The notes under the pieces were generated by a model. It saw nothing but the letters and a program-made list of their open reading frames with translations. It was not told the DNA's origin and searched no databases. DNA of 46,032 nt from CAINVV01 sp964506325 (lineage in GTDB: Bacteria > Bacteroidota > Bacteroidia > Bacteroidales > Prolixibacteraceae), in NCBI GenBank assembly GCA_964506325.1, contig CAZDLO010000018.1:1-46032 (forward strand), given 5' to 3'. The position numbers were made by a program, and so were the translations under genes. Shown in pieces: positions 26,433 through 34,006 of the stretch. The stretch's first letter is position 1. Each line of letters starts with the position of its first letter.

Positions 26433-26457
26433 AAAGGGTGCCTTTCGGGCACCCTTT
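26433..26457. terminator. Bidirectional terminator between queF and enolase
   Basis: AAAGGGTGCC (26433-26442) and GGCACCCTTT (26448-26457) form a perfect 10-bp stem with a 5-base loop. The U tract is better on the minus strand (As at 26431-26435), but the stem ends in Ts on the plus strand too. It lies between two convergent genes. Confidence 0.88.
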
Positions 26458-26477
26458 CCTATCTGTTGTCAGATTAA

Positions 26478-27779
26478 TTATGCTTTAATAACTTTTTTAT
26501 ATCCATAAACAGCGGAAGCCCCTAACTCTTCCTCAATGCGGAGTAGCTGGTTATATTTGGCCATCCTGTCTGAGCGGCTCAGTGATCCTGTTTTGATCTG
26601 ACCGCTGTTGGTTGCCACAGCAATATCTGCGATGGTTGCATCTTCAGTTTCACCTGAACGGTGAGAGGTCACACTGGTATAACCTGCACGGTGAGCCATA
26701 TCAATGGCGTCAAGAGTTTCAGTTAAGGTGCCGATCTGGTTCACTTTGATCAGGATAGAATTGGCAGCTCCAAGCTCGATACCCTTTTTCAGGTATTCAA
26801 CATTGGTAACAAAAAGGTCATCACCAACAAGCTGGCATTTATCGCCCAGTTTTTCAGTCAGCATAACCCAACCATCCCAGTCGTTTTCTGAGCAACCATC
26901 CTCGATGGAGTCGATCGGGAAGTTCTCAACCAGGGAGGCAAGGAAGGCAACCTGATCAATATTGTTGCGCTTTGCACCGTTCGGACCTTCAAATTTGGCA
27001 TAGTTGTAGATGCCTTCTTTGTAGAATTCGGAAGCAGCACAGTCCAGACCTATTGAGATATCTCCGCCCTCTTCTGCACGCCCGGGTTTGTAACCGGCGT
27101 TCTTAATGGCGAGAATAATGCTGTTCAGTGCATCTTCAGTTCCATCAAGTTTTGGAGCAAAACCACCTTCATCACCTACGGCAGTGCTGAGGTTTCGGTC
27201 GTGAAGAACTTTTTTCAGGCTGTGGAAAACTTCAGCCCCCATGCGAAGAGCCTCACGGAAGGAGGATGCACCGATGGGACGAATCATAAATTCCTGGAAA
27301 GCTATTGGCGCATCAGAGTGAGATCCGCCATTGATGATGTTCATCATCGGAACCGGCAAGTTTCTGGCATTGACACCCCCGATATAACGGTAAAGAGGCA
27401 TTTCAAGGTAGGCAGCGGCGGCTTTTGCTGTAGCCAGGGAGACCCCCAGTATAGCATTTGCACCAAGTTTGGATTTGGTGTTTGTACCGTCCAATGCAAT
27501 GAGGGCATGATCGAGTGCAACCTGGTTCAATGAATTCATTCCGACAACTGCTTCGGCAATGATGGTATTGACATTTTCGACAGCTTTCAAAACGCCTTTT
27601 CCAAGATATCTTTTCTTGTCTCCGTCGCGAAGCTCAATTGCCTCATTTTCTCCGGTGGATGCTCCGGATGGTACTGCAGCACGGCCTACAAATCCGCTCT
27701 CAAGGGTTACTTCCACTTCTACGGTTGGATTACCGCGTGAATCAAGAATTTCTCTTCCGACGACTTTACTGATTAACAT
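26478..27779 (-). CDS. eno: Enolase (phosphopyruvate hydratase)
   Basis: A 433-residue glycolytic enzyme interconverting 2-phosphoglycerate and phosphoenolpyruvate. The N-terminal VGREILDSRGNPTVEVEV, the loop AVPSGASTGE, the metal site region SIEDGCSENDW, LVGDDLFVTN, the catalytic-lysine region LIKVNQIGTLTET and SHRSGETEDATIADIAV are all intact. The frame remains open further upstream, but the start at MLISKVVGREIL is chosen because it gives the universal N-terminus and the normal 430-residue length. It is monocistronic, with a minus-strand -7 box about 80 bases upstream and a shared terminator downstream. Confidence 0.97.
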   Translation of the reverse strand: MLISKVVGREILDSRGNPTVEVEVTLESGFVGRAAVPSGASTGENEAIELRDGDKKRYLGKGVLKAVENVNTIIAEAVVGMNSLNQVALDHALIALDGTNTKSKLGANAILGVSLATAKAAAAYLEMPLYRYIGGVNARNLPVPMMNIINGGSHSDAPIAFQEFMIRPIGASSFREALRMGAEVFHSLKKVLHDRNLSTAVGDEGGFAPKLDGTEDALNSIILAIKNAGYKPGRAEEGGDISIGLDCAASEFYKEGIYNYAKFEGPNGAKRNNIDQVAFLASLVENFPIDSIEDGCSENDWDGWVMLTEKLGDKCQLVGDDLFVTNVEYLKKGIELGAANSILIKVNQIGTLTETLDAIDMAHRAGYTSVTSHRSGETEDATIADIAVATNSGQIKTGSLSRSDRMAKYNQLLRIEEELGASAVYGYKKVIKA

Positions 27780-27857
27780 TTTGTGTGATATTTTATGTGA
27801 TACAATTAATTCGCTACCCGGAGGATAGACTATTTCTATGTCAAGTTTAAAAACATG

Positions 27858-27865
27858 CAAAGATA
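27858..27865 (-). promoter_or_regulatory. Putative -7 promoter box of enolase
   Basis: The minus strand reads TATCTTTG, an exact TAnnTTTG match 79 bases upstream of the enolase start. No TTTG at the ideal -33 spacing is visible. A leader of about 70 bases would result. Confidence 0.5.
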
Positions 27866-27939
27866 ATCAAACTGTCACAAAATATCTCTACCGGACTGAC
27901 CAGTAACAATTTGTTAATATAAAAATCACGTTGCCAGTT

Positions 27940-28038
27940 TTACAAGGAACAGATGAATGAAATAATCATGTAGATGACCAGGAAAAGAGCCGACGCAAAC
28001 AGGGAATTGTAAAAAACCATGGTACTTAATGCTGACAT
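27940..28038 (-). CDS. Possible 32-residue single-helix membrane peptide
   Basis: An ATG-initiated 33-codon frame whose peptide starts MSALSTMVFYNSLFASALF and continues as one uninterrupted hydrophobic helix to a short end (SFICSL). It lies within the 482-base gap between enolase and the next gene, on the strand of both. No promoter box or Shine-Dalgarno sequence was identified. The single clean transmembrane segment makes it more interesting than a random short frame, but it could still be chance. The rest of the gap (28039-28261) holds a 7-bp hairpin, AACCTGA/TCAGGTT at 28084-28100, and nothing else I can support. Confidence 0.3.
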   Translation of the reverse strand: MSALSTMVFYNSLFASALFLVIYMIISFICSL

Positions 28039-28261
28039 GGCAAGATCTAATTAACAGGATTTAAAAACAATCCATCTTTTAATAACCTGATTTTCAGGTT
28101 TTTAAATTTTCAGGGATCAATGTGGCCTGCCCTTTGGCCAGACATCCCCTGGTATAAACTGCAGATTCAATAAAGGACAGGTTAATCCGCGTGGGTGTTT
28201 CCTGGTCTCTTTCAAACCCTGGCCCGACAATTCCGGAAGAACATTGCCACCTACCTGATTG

Positions 28262-29563
28262 CTAATTATCAGACCGGCTTAATTTTTTCTGAATTTTCCT
28301 GATGGCCTGATCGATTGGCTTCTCAGGCTCAATGACGTTATAGACACCCCAGAAATCAGGATCCGCAAAGCCTGACACCTGCTCCATCATTACAACATTA
28401 GGTTTCAGATGTTCAGATGGCCTGGCCTTCTTGTCAAGAGTTTTAACCCAGTCGGTCACAGCCATTTCGATGGTACTGGAATAATGGGTGTTAAAGAGTT
28501 TCTTCTTCCATTCAATCTTGAAAACGAGTTCTGCCCTCGAATAACCAAAAATCCATTTCCCATTCTTTTCACGGTAGTTAATCTGATAATTCGCCTGTGT
28601 AGGATAGACTTTTGCGCCGACTGGCTTTTTGCGGATGAAAAGATCGGATGATGCATTCTTGTCACTTACATCCAGACCGAAAGAGGCGCTGATGATTGCA
28701 AGGGACTCAGTGTCAACATAAAATTTTCCAAAATACAGTGGCTCTTTGACAAACGGATATTGCCTGAAATCAATGACATACATCAACCTTTCGCCAATTT
28801 TGGTAATGCTTTCAATGGTAAACTGGTAATTTCCAATCATATCATCGGTAAAGATCATTTCAGGATTTTTCATGATATCAAGCATCAGCGATGTATAAGG
28901 ACCTCCCTGCATTTTAAAGGTGATGGTGTCCAGTTTGGTGTAATCTGTGCTCTTTCTACCTTTGGAGAGTTCAGCCAGGTCAGGTTTTGATGATAGAACA
29001 GGTTGTTTGTAAACATCCAGTACTGCCTCTGATAGTGAAACGTAGGTTTTATTCTTTTTTATGGTCTCACGGTAAAAAACTGTCATAAGGTTCTGATCAG
29101 TGTTGTAGTTTTCTCCTCTCCTGCTCAGAATCGACCGCATCAGCATATCAGGATCCCTGGGATGAATATTGATTGTTCCGAGTGTTACAGACAATAATTC
29201 GAGTTCAATACGGTTTTTGTCCGGCTTAAGGGAGGAAAGACTGATTATCTTTTCCTTGTGCCCCAAAAAAGATACAACAACATTGCCTTCTGCCTGGGAC
29301 AATGGAACTTTAAAAGAGAACTCCCCGTCACTATTGGAGACTGTGGACAGATTGGTCCCTTCCAGGGTCAGTGTTGCAAACCCCAGCGGCTTTCTTGAAT
29401 CCTTCTCTACAACGGCACCTTTGTATTGCCTGAAGAGAGTTGAATCAGGTACATATTCAGGCTTTTGAACTGCCCATGCATTGCTGGTCCAACCAATAGC
29501 CACAGTTAGGATCACAGCCAACTTTGCAAAGCGGAAAAATCGGGAAAAATTATTTGTTTTCAT
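28262..29563 (-). CDS. Exported CarboxypepD_reg-like domain protein, unknown function
   Basis: A 433-residue exported protein with a signal peptide (about 1-31, ending AWA). Residues about 44-130 form a carboxypeptidase-regulatory-like beta domain of the type that begins TonB-dependent proteins in Bacteroidota (KGAVVEKDSRKPLGFATLTLEGTNLSTVS reads across its first strands in part). The remaining 300 residues are beta-rich with many Tyr and Lys and contain a repeated strand pattern around RLMYVIDFRQYPF and YFGKFYVDTESLAI. I do not recognise a catalytic motif. No TonB-dependent barrel follows. A cell-surface or periplasmic structural role is likely. Confidence 0.7.
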   Translation of the reverse strand: MKTNNFSRFFRFAKLAVILTVAIGWTSNAWAVQKPEYVPDSTLFRQYKGAVVEKDSRKPLGFATLTLEGTNLSTVSNSDGEFSFKVPLSQAEGNVVVSFLGHKEKIISLSSLKPDKNRIELELLSVTLGTINIHPRDPDMLMRSILSRRGENYNTDQNLMTVFYRETIKKNKTYVSLSEAVLDVYKQPVLSSKPDLAELSKGRKSTDYTKLDTITFKMQGGPYTSLMLDIMKNPEMIFTDDMIGNYQFTIESITKIGERLMYVIDFRQYPFVKEPLYFGKFYVDTESLAIISASFGLDVSDKNASSDLFIRKKPVGAKVYPTQANYQINYREKNGKWIFGYSRAELVFKIEWKKKLFNTHYSSTIEMAVTDWVKTLDKKARPSEHLKPNVVMMEQVSGFADPDFWGVYNVIEPEKPIDQAIRKIQKKLSRSDN

Positions 29564-29910
29564 CGCAATATAATTTAGTTACATTTTTGATTATTAAGAA
29601 TTTATAGCGTAATTTGCATGCTGTATAACAGACTTTCTGACAGATAATCAAAACATTACAATTTTGATTATTTTGAAGTTACCTTTGAAAATTCAGATTT
29701 TCCATTTTAACCTGAAATAGCCGCCGTCACGGATGTTCTTATGTCAAGGAAAAATTTTAGAATCTCACTGACCCCGTTTTTGGAATTCTTCTAACATCAT
29801 GACAGATGGAACAGAAAATACCCTTACTGGAACCCGGGAAAAAATCAAAGCCTTCAGGTAAATCATATTCAATTATTGATTAATATGATCACACTTCTTT
29901 AATTGGTAAA
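29564..29910. other. Divergent intergenic region with an inverted repeat
   Basis: This 347-base AT-rich region separates the CarboxypepD_reg gene (-) from the patatin gene (+). It contains ATAATCAAAA (29644-29653) and TTTTGATTAT (29662-29671) as a perfect 10-bp inverted repeat with an 8-base spacer, plus a third copy of TTTTGATTAT at 29585-29594. These could be operator half-sites. No clear TAnnTTTG promoter box was found for either gene. Confidence 0.4.
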
Positions 29911-32082
29911 ATGAAAAGAATATTTTACTCGTTTATAATTGTGTTTTTCGCTTCCATCCTGCATGGACAAGAGGTGAAAACCAACCCAAAAATAGGCTTG
30001 GTACTTTCAGGTGGCGGAGCAAAAGGTTTTGCTCATGTAGGCGTATTGAAAGTTCTTGAAGAGGCTAAAATCCCTGTTGATTATATTGCAGGGACCAGCA
30101 TCGGAAGTATCGTCGGGGGACTATATTCCTGCGGATATGATGCATTGACCCTGGAGAAACTGGTAAAGAGCCAGGATTGGACCAATTTGCTCAGCAATGA
30201 ATACAAATCTGAATTTGCAAATCCCTTTGATAAAACGGAAGAATCCCGATACGCTGTAAGTTTCCCATTCGAGCAAAAAAAACTTGCACTTTCCGACGGT
30301 ATCCTAAATGGGCAAAATGCCCTGGAGTACCTGACCTACCTGACTATCGGCTATCATGACGTATTTGACTTCTCAAAGTTGCCGATTCCATTTCTTTGCA
30401 TTGCCACAGACCTGGCAACCGGAGATGAAGTTGTTTTGAACAAAGGGTGTCTTCCCAAGGCTATCCGGGCAAGTATTGCCGTACCTGCCGCATTTACTTC
30501 CACCGAGATCGACGGCAAGAAGTTGGTTGACGGTGGAATTGTAAACAATTATCCGGTTGACCGGTGCAGGGAAATGGGGGCAGATATTATCATCGGTGTT
30601 GACATAACCGACAGCCTTATGACTTCCAATGAACTAAAAGATATCCCGGATGTGATCGCCCAAATGATCAGCTTCATGGGAAAACAAAAGAAAAACGAAA
30701 ACGTTCGGGCAGCAGATATCAATATTCGCCCCTATCTCCGGGGATTCTCCGCGGCGGACTTTGGAGCTGAATCTGCCATAAAGATGATCCAGCTGGGGGA
30801 AGAAGCAGCAAGGCGCGCTTTGCCGCAGCTGATCCGGCTGAGGGACTCCTTAAGGCTTGAAGTTAAGCCAAGGATTGCTCGTCAGCCAATTGGCAATGAC
30901 TCCACTCTGGTCATCAGCAACATTGAAGTGACAGGAACAGACCGAACCCAGATCGCTTTTTACCTGGGACAGGTTGGAATTAAGCACAACCAGCGTGTTA
31001 CCATGGAACACCTCAGGAATGGAATTTCGAGGCTTTATTCCACCGGCAACTACGAATTCGTCAATTTCCAGGTTGTTGGAAACAGGTCCAAAACCCTTCA
31101 AATAGAGGTAAAAGAGCGGAAAAACAACAAAATCAATGCCGGGCTCAGGTATGATTCAGATTACAAATCTTCCATGTTGTTGAATCTTACACTCAGAAAC
31201 CAGAACTTCTTCGGATCTAGATTGTCGGTCGATGCAAAATTATCCGAATACCCCATGTTTGCCGCCCACTATTCACTTGACAGGGGTTGGAAACCCGGCT
31301 TTTTCTCCAAAATCCTGTATGTTGAAGACCGGTTTAACAGGTATGAAGATGACAAGAAAACGGCAGAAATTGACAAAACACTGATAAATCTGCAGCTGGC
31401 ATCCCATTCGTACCTTAATGATGCAACAAGGTTTACCATCGGCGGCTCAATGGACAGTTACCGTACCGGGTCTGTCATCGGGGATACAACCGGTTACAAT
31501 ATTTTCAATGAAACCTATTTCAACCTCTTTTCCAAAATTGAGCACAACAGCCTGGATAAAGTATATTTCCCAACCAGGGGTGTCATGGTAGGAGGCGGCA
31601 TCAAAATTTTGCTCAACAAATGGAGTACAAGCCCTGTTATGATTGGCGATTTTGTTTATGCAAGGGCAAGATCTCTTTCTGACCGGATCGTACTTCGATA
31701 TGGACTGGACAGCAGGCTGGTATTCGGAGAAAATGAATCATTTTTCCATCGCACCAACGTAGGGGGACTGAAGCAACCTGATTACTTCGAAAACAATATT
31801 GCTTTCAACGGGTTGAGAAGGATGGAGTTAATGACAGGCAGTATCGGTGTCGGAAGGCTGGAAGCCCGCTTAAAAATGTGGGAAAAGGTATATGTATCCC
31901 TAAGCGGGGATTTCGGCATGTACAGTGAAGACAACCTCTTCTTCAGTAAATATACAACGATTTACGGATATGGGTTCAATGTGGCTTACGACAGCGTGGT
32001 CGGTCCTCTCATGATGAATCTCAGCATGTCAAGTGTCGACAAATCCATTCTTCCATTCTTTTCCCTGGGATTCTGGTTCTGA
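29911..32082 (+). CDS. Patatin-like phospholipase fused to a POTRA/outer membrane barrel (type Vd-like)
   Basis: A 723-residue exported protein. After a signal peptide (1-19) comes a patatin domain with the oxyanion motif SGGGAKGF (33-40), the nucleophile in GTSIG (Ser63) and the dyad partner in DGGIVNNY (Asp207). A POTRA-like module follows at about 333-410, then an Omp85/surface-antigen-type barrel from about 415 to the C-terminal Phe. This order, patatin-POTRA-barrel, is that of PlpD-type (type Vd) autotransporters and related Bacteroidota proteins. It probably acts on phospholipids from the outer membrane. The next gene begins 103 bases downstream. Confidence 0.88.
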   Translation: MKRIFYSFIIVFFASILHGQEVKTNPKIGLVLSGGGAKGFAHVGVLKVLEEAKIPVDYIAGTSIGSIVGGLYSCGYDALTLEKLVKSQDWTNLLSNEYKSEFANPFDKTEESRYAVSFPFEQKKLALSDGILNGQNALEYLTYLTIGYHDVFDFSKLPIPFLCIATDLATGDEVVLNKGCLPKAIRASIAVPAAFTSTEIDGKKLVDGGIVNNYPVDRCREMGADIIIGVDITDSLMTSNELKDIPDVIAQMISFMGKQKKNENVRAADINIRPYLRGFSAADFGAESAIKMIQLGEEAARRALPQLIRLRDSLRLEVKPRIARQPIGNDSTLVISNIEVTGTDRTQIAFYLGQVGIKHNQRVTMEHLRNGISRLYSTGNYEFVNFQVVGNRSKTLQIEVKERKNNKINAGLRYDSDYKSSMLLNLTLRNQNFFGSRLSVDAKLSEYPMFAAHYSLDRGWKPGFFSKILYVEDRFNRYEDDKKTAEIDKTLINLQLASHSYLNDATRFTIGGSMDSYRTGSVIGDTTGYNIFNETYFNLFSKIEHNSLDKVYFPTRGVMVGGGIKILLNKWSTSPVMIGDFVYARARSLSDRIVLRYGLDSRLVFGENESFFHRTNVGGLKQPDYFENNIAFNGLRRMELMTGSIGVGRLEARLKMWEKVYVSLSGDFGMYSEDNLFFSKYTTIYGYGFNVAYDSVVGPLMMNLSMSSVDKSILPFFSLGFWF

Positions 32083-32185
32083 TTTTTCTGATACCTGTTT
32101 CCTATATTTACACGTTTTAAGGCACTCCAGTGGCACAATTTATAAAGGAAGATTACCTAAGGGTTTAATTAAAATTTACAATACC

Positions 32186-33625
32186 ATGCGGCTATTGACT
32201 ATTGTACTTCTGCTTTTACAATTTATTTTTTCACAAGGTTTTGCCGGGACAAAGCCAGTCGATCGTTTTTTTAATACCGAAAGACTGAGCACTGTCTCCT
32301 ACAGTATATATGCCATTGATGCTGAAACAGGAAAAATAATCCTTGCATCAGATCAGAAAAGCCTTTCCACTGCCTCTGTGATGAAGCTTTTCACCACTGC
32401 AGTGGCCATTGATATGCTCGGACCTGCCTTTACCTTTTCCACCTCGCTTGGATATACCGGTAAAATTGACCCGGAAACCGGAGAACTTACAGGAGACCTG
32501 GTCCTGAAAGGCGGAGGAGATCCAGCCTTTTATTCCACCTATTTCAGTGATTTCTACAGCAATTGCTTTGAAAACTGGATCAGGGATATGAAAACTGCAG
32601 GCCTAAAAAAAATAAATGGCCGGTTATTGCTGGATCTGTCTGCAATGGATCAGACGTCCGTCCCGGGAGGATGGGCATGGGATGATATTGGAAATTACTA
32701 TGGGGCAGGGGTCTCTGCCCTTTCATTCAGGGATAACCTGTATGAGATTCACTTCGCCTCGCCAAAAACGGAAGGAAAGGAAGTAACGATCCTGGCAAAA
32801 AAACCTGAAATAGCCGGATTGTCTCTTGTGAACAAGGTGGTTTCATCCTTCAGGACCGGGGATCATACCATTGCCTTTGGGGCACCCGGTTCTCTCAGTC
32901 AGTATATTGTGGGTACCATACCGGCCGGCAATGCCGACTTTGTGGTAAAGGCAGCAATGCCGGATCCTCCGGCAGTAGCTGCCAGAACCTTCCTCTCCTC
33001 CTTAAGAGAGAATGGCATAGTAATTACAGGGAATACCGGCATATTACCTGCACAAGACAGCACCGGGAGAGTCCTTCTCAGCAGCATTGAATCACCACCA
33101 CTGAAAGAACTGATTGTGCCGCTCAACAAGGAGAGCCTTAATCTATATGCCGAACACCTTCTTCGCGAAATCGGACGGAAATATGCAGGGGAACCTACCA
33201 TTGAAAACGGACTGAAAGCATACCGGCAATTCTGCAAGGATAAATCGATATCTGACCTGGGATTCTTCCCGGCAGATGGCAGCGGGCTTTCCAGAAGCAA
33301 TGCCCTTTCAACACAAACACTGGTCGAAACGATGAAATTCATCTATGACGGCAATAGCAGGGAGCTGTTCTTTGGTTCACTTCCTGTTGCAGGAATCGAC
33401 GGGACACTGAAAAATGCATTCAAAGGCACCCCACTTGAAAAGAATGTCAGGGCAAAGACGGGCTCCATGGAAAGAGTCAGGAGCCTTGCAGGAACCATGA
33501 CATCGATCGATGGAAAAACCATCCTCTTTGCCGTAATTCTCAATAATTTCGACCTCACATCCCAGGAATCCTCGAAACTTCTGGAAACAATTCTCTTATC
33601 CTTTTACAACCACAAGGGGGAATGA
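32186..33625 (+). CDS. dacB: PBP4-type D-alanyl-D-alanine carboxypeptidase/endopeptidase
   Basis: A 479-residue S13 peptidase trimming peptidoglycan stem peptides in the periplasm. The start at MRLLTIVLLLLQF gives a normal signal peptide (1-20); the frame is open further upstream but overlaps the patatin gene. The active-site motifs are SVMK (S64, K67), the SGLSRSN block as SxN, and KTGS near the C-terminus. The family-typical LVLKGGGDPAF and an inserted domain between the first two motifs fit class C PBP4. It lies downstream of the patatin gene on the same strand and before the branched-chain leader region, from which it is separated by about 230 bases. Confidence 0.92.
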   Translation: MRLLTIVLLLLQFIFSQGFAGTKPVDRFFNTERLSTVSYSIYAIDAETGKIILASDQKSLSTASVMKLFTTAVAIDMLGPAFTFSTSLGYTGKIDPETGELTGDLVLKGGGDPAFYSTYFSDFYSNCFENWIRDMKTAGLKKINGRLLLDLSAMDQTSVPGGWAWDDIGNYYGAGVSALSFRDNLYEIHFASPKTEGKEVTILAKKPEIAGLSLVNKVVSSFRTGDHTIAFGAPGSLSQYIVGTIPAGNADFVVKAAMPDPPAVAARTFLSSLRENGIVITGNTGILPAQDSTGRVLLSSIESPPLKELIVPLNKESLNLYAEHLLREIGRKYAGEPTIENGLKAYRQFCKDKSISDLGFFPADGSGLSRSNALSTQTLVETMKFIYDGNSRELFFGSLPVAGIDGTLKNAFKGTPLEKNVRAKTGSMERVRSLAGTMTSIDGKTILFAVILNNFDLTSQESSKLLETILLSFYNHKGE

Positions 33626-33760
33626 TCAAGCATCGTTTCCCTGCTTAAATACGAATTTTGAATTTTTGGTTAAAATATTCCATAATTCACAACCAGTAAC
33701 CAAAAAGGAATTTTTTCTTTAATTTATTAATTATTTAACCTTGATTACTTACAATTTTAT

Positions 33761-33790
33761 TTTGTGGTCTGTTTTAAATTTATACTTTTG
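33761..33790 (+). promoter_or_regulatory. Putative promoter of the ilv-leu cluster
   Basis: TACTTTTG (33783-33790) fits the TAnnTTTG -7 consensus and TTTG (33761-33764) lies 18 bases upstream, one short of the usual 19-21. Transcription would start near 33797, about 65 bases before the leader peptide. Confidence 0.55.
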
Positions 33791-33860
33791 CCGCTGTCAA
33801 AGTGAGTATTTAGTATAAAAATCACTGAAACAAAAATGTAAACTGTGAGTAAAACAAAAT

Positions 33861-33923
33861 ATGAAATTATCCGTTGACATTCTCCTCCTCGTGGTTATTC
33901 TAATTCTCGTCTGTGCTGGTTGA
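33861..33923 (+). CDS. Branched-chain amino acid leader peptide (attenuator)
   Basis: A 20-residue peptide, MKLSVDILLLVVILILVCAG, in which 13 residues are Leu (6), Val (4) or Ile (3), with 11 consecutive ones at positions 7-17. It starts at ATG after an A-rich stretch and stops at TGA 83 bases before ilvD. The composition is that of a sensor: low charged Leu-, Val- or Ile-tRNA would stall the ribosome here. It is followed by mutually exclusive antiterminator and terminator helices. The hydrophobic run could also suggest a tiny membrane peptide, but its position in front of an ilv operon and beside a terminator makes a leader far more likely. No earlier in-frame ATG was seen. Confidence 0.85.
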   Translation: MKLSVDILLLVVILILVCAG

Positions 33924-33995
33924 GGAGGTTGAGTCTTTGTGATGACAAAAAATAAGAAGAACCTTTCTCAACAAAACGAGGAAGGTTCTTTTTTT
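33884..33995 (+). terminator. Four-arm transcription attenuator of the ilv-leu cluster
   Basis: Arm 1, CCTCCTC (33884-33890), lies inside the triple Leu codons. Arm 2, GTTGAGGAGGTT (33919-33930), overlaps the leader stop. Arm 3 is 33958-33972 and arm 4 is GAGGAAGGTTCT (33978-33989), followed by seven Ts (33989-33995). Arms 3-4 form a 12-bp terminator (33958-33969 with 33978-33989, one G-T, 8-base loop). Arms 2-3 form a competing 12-bp helix (33919-33930 with 33960-33972, one bulged T, one G-T). Arms 1-2 pair over 7 bp. A stalled ribosome covers arm 1 and frees arm 2 to block the terminator; a ribosome at the stop codon covers arm 2 and lets the terminator form. Confidence 0.85.
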
Positions 33996-34006
33996 AGTTA
34001 AACATT

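Noticed and set aside
29799..29861. A 20-codon ATG frame upstream of the patatin gene whose end (TREKIKAF) faintly resembles the start of TetR-type regulators.
   Set aside because: Too short, no conserved continuation in any frame, and no hydrophobic or regulatory-codon bias; probably chance or untraceable debris.
33837..33842. An ATG-TAA minimal ORF just before the ilv leader peptide.
   Set aside because: Two-codon start-stop pairs are expected by chance, and the Leu/Ile/Val-rich leader explains the region without it.
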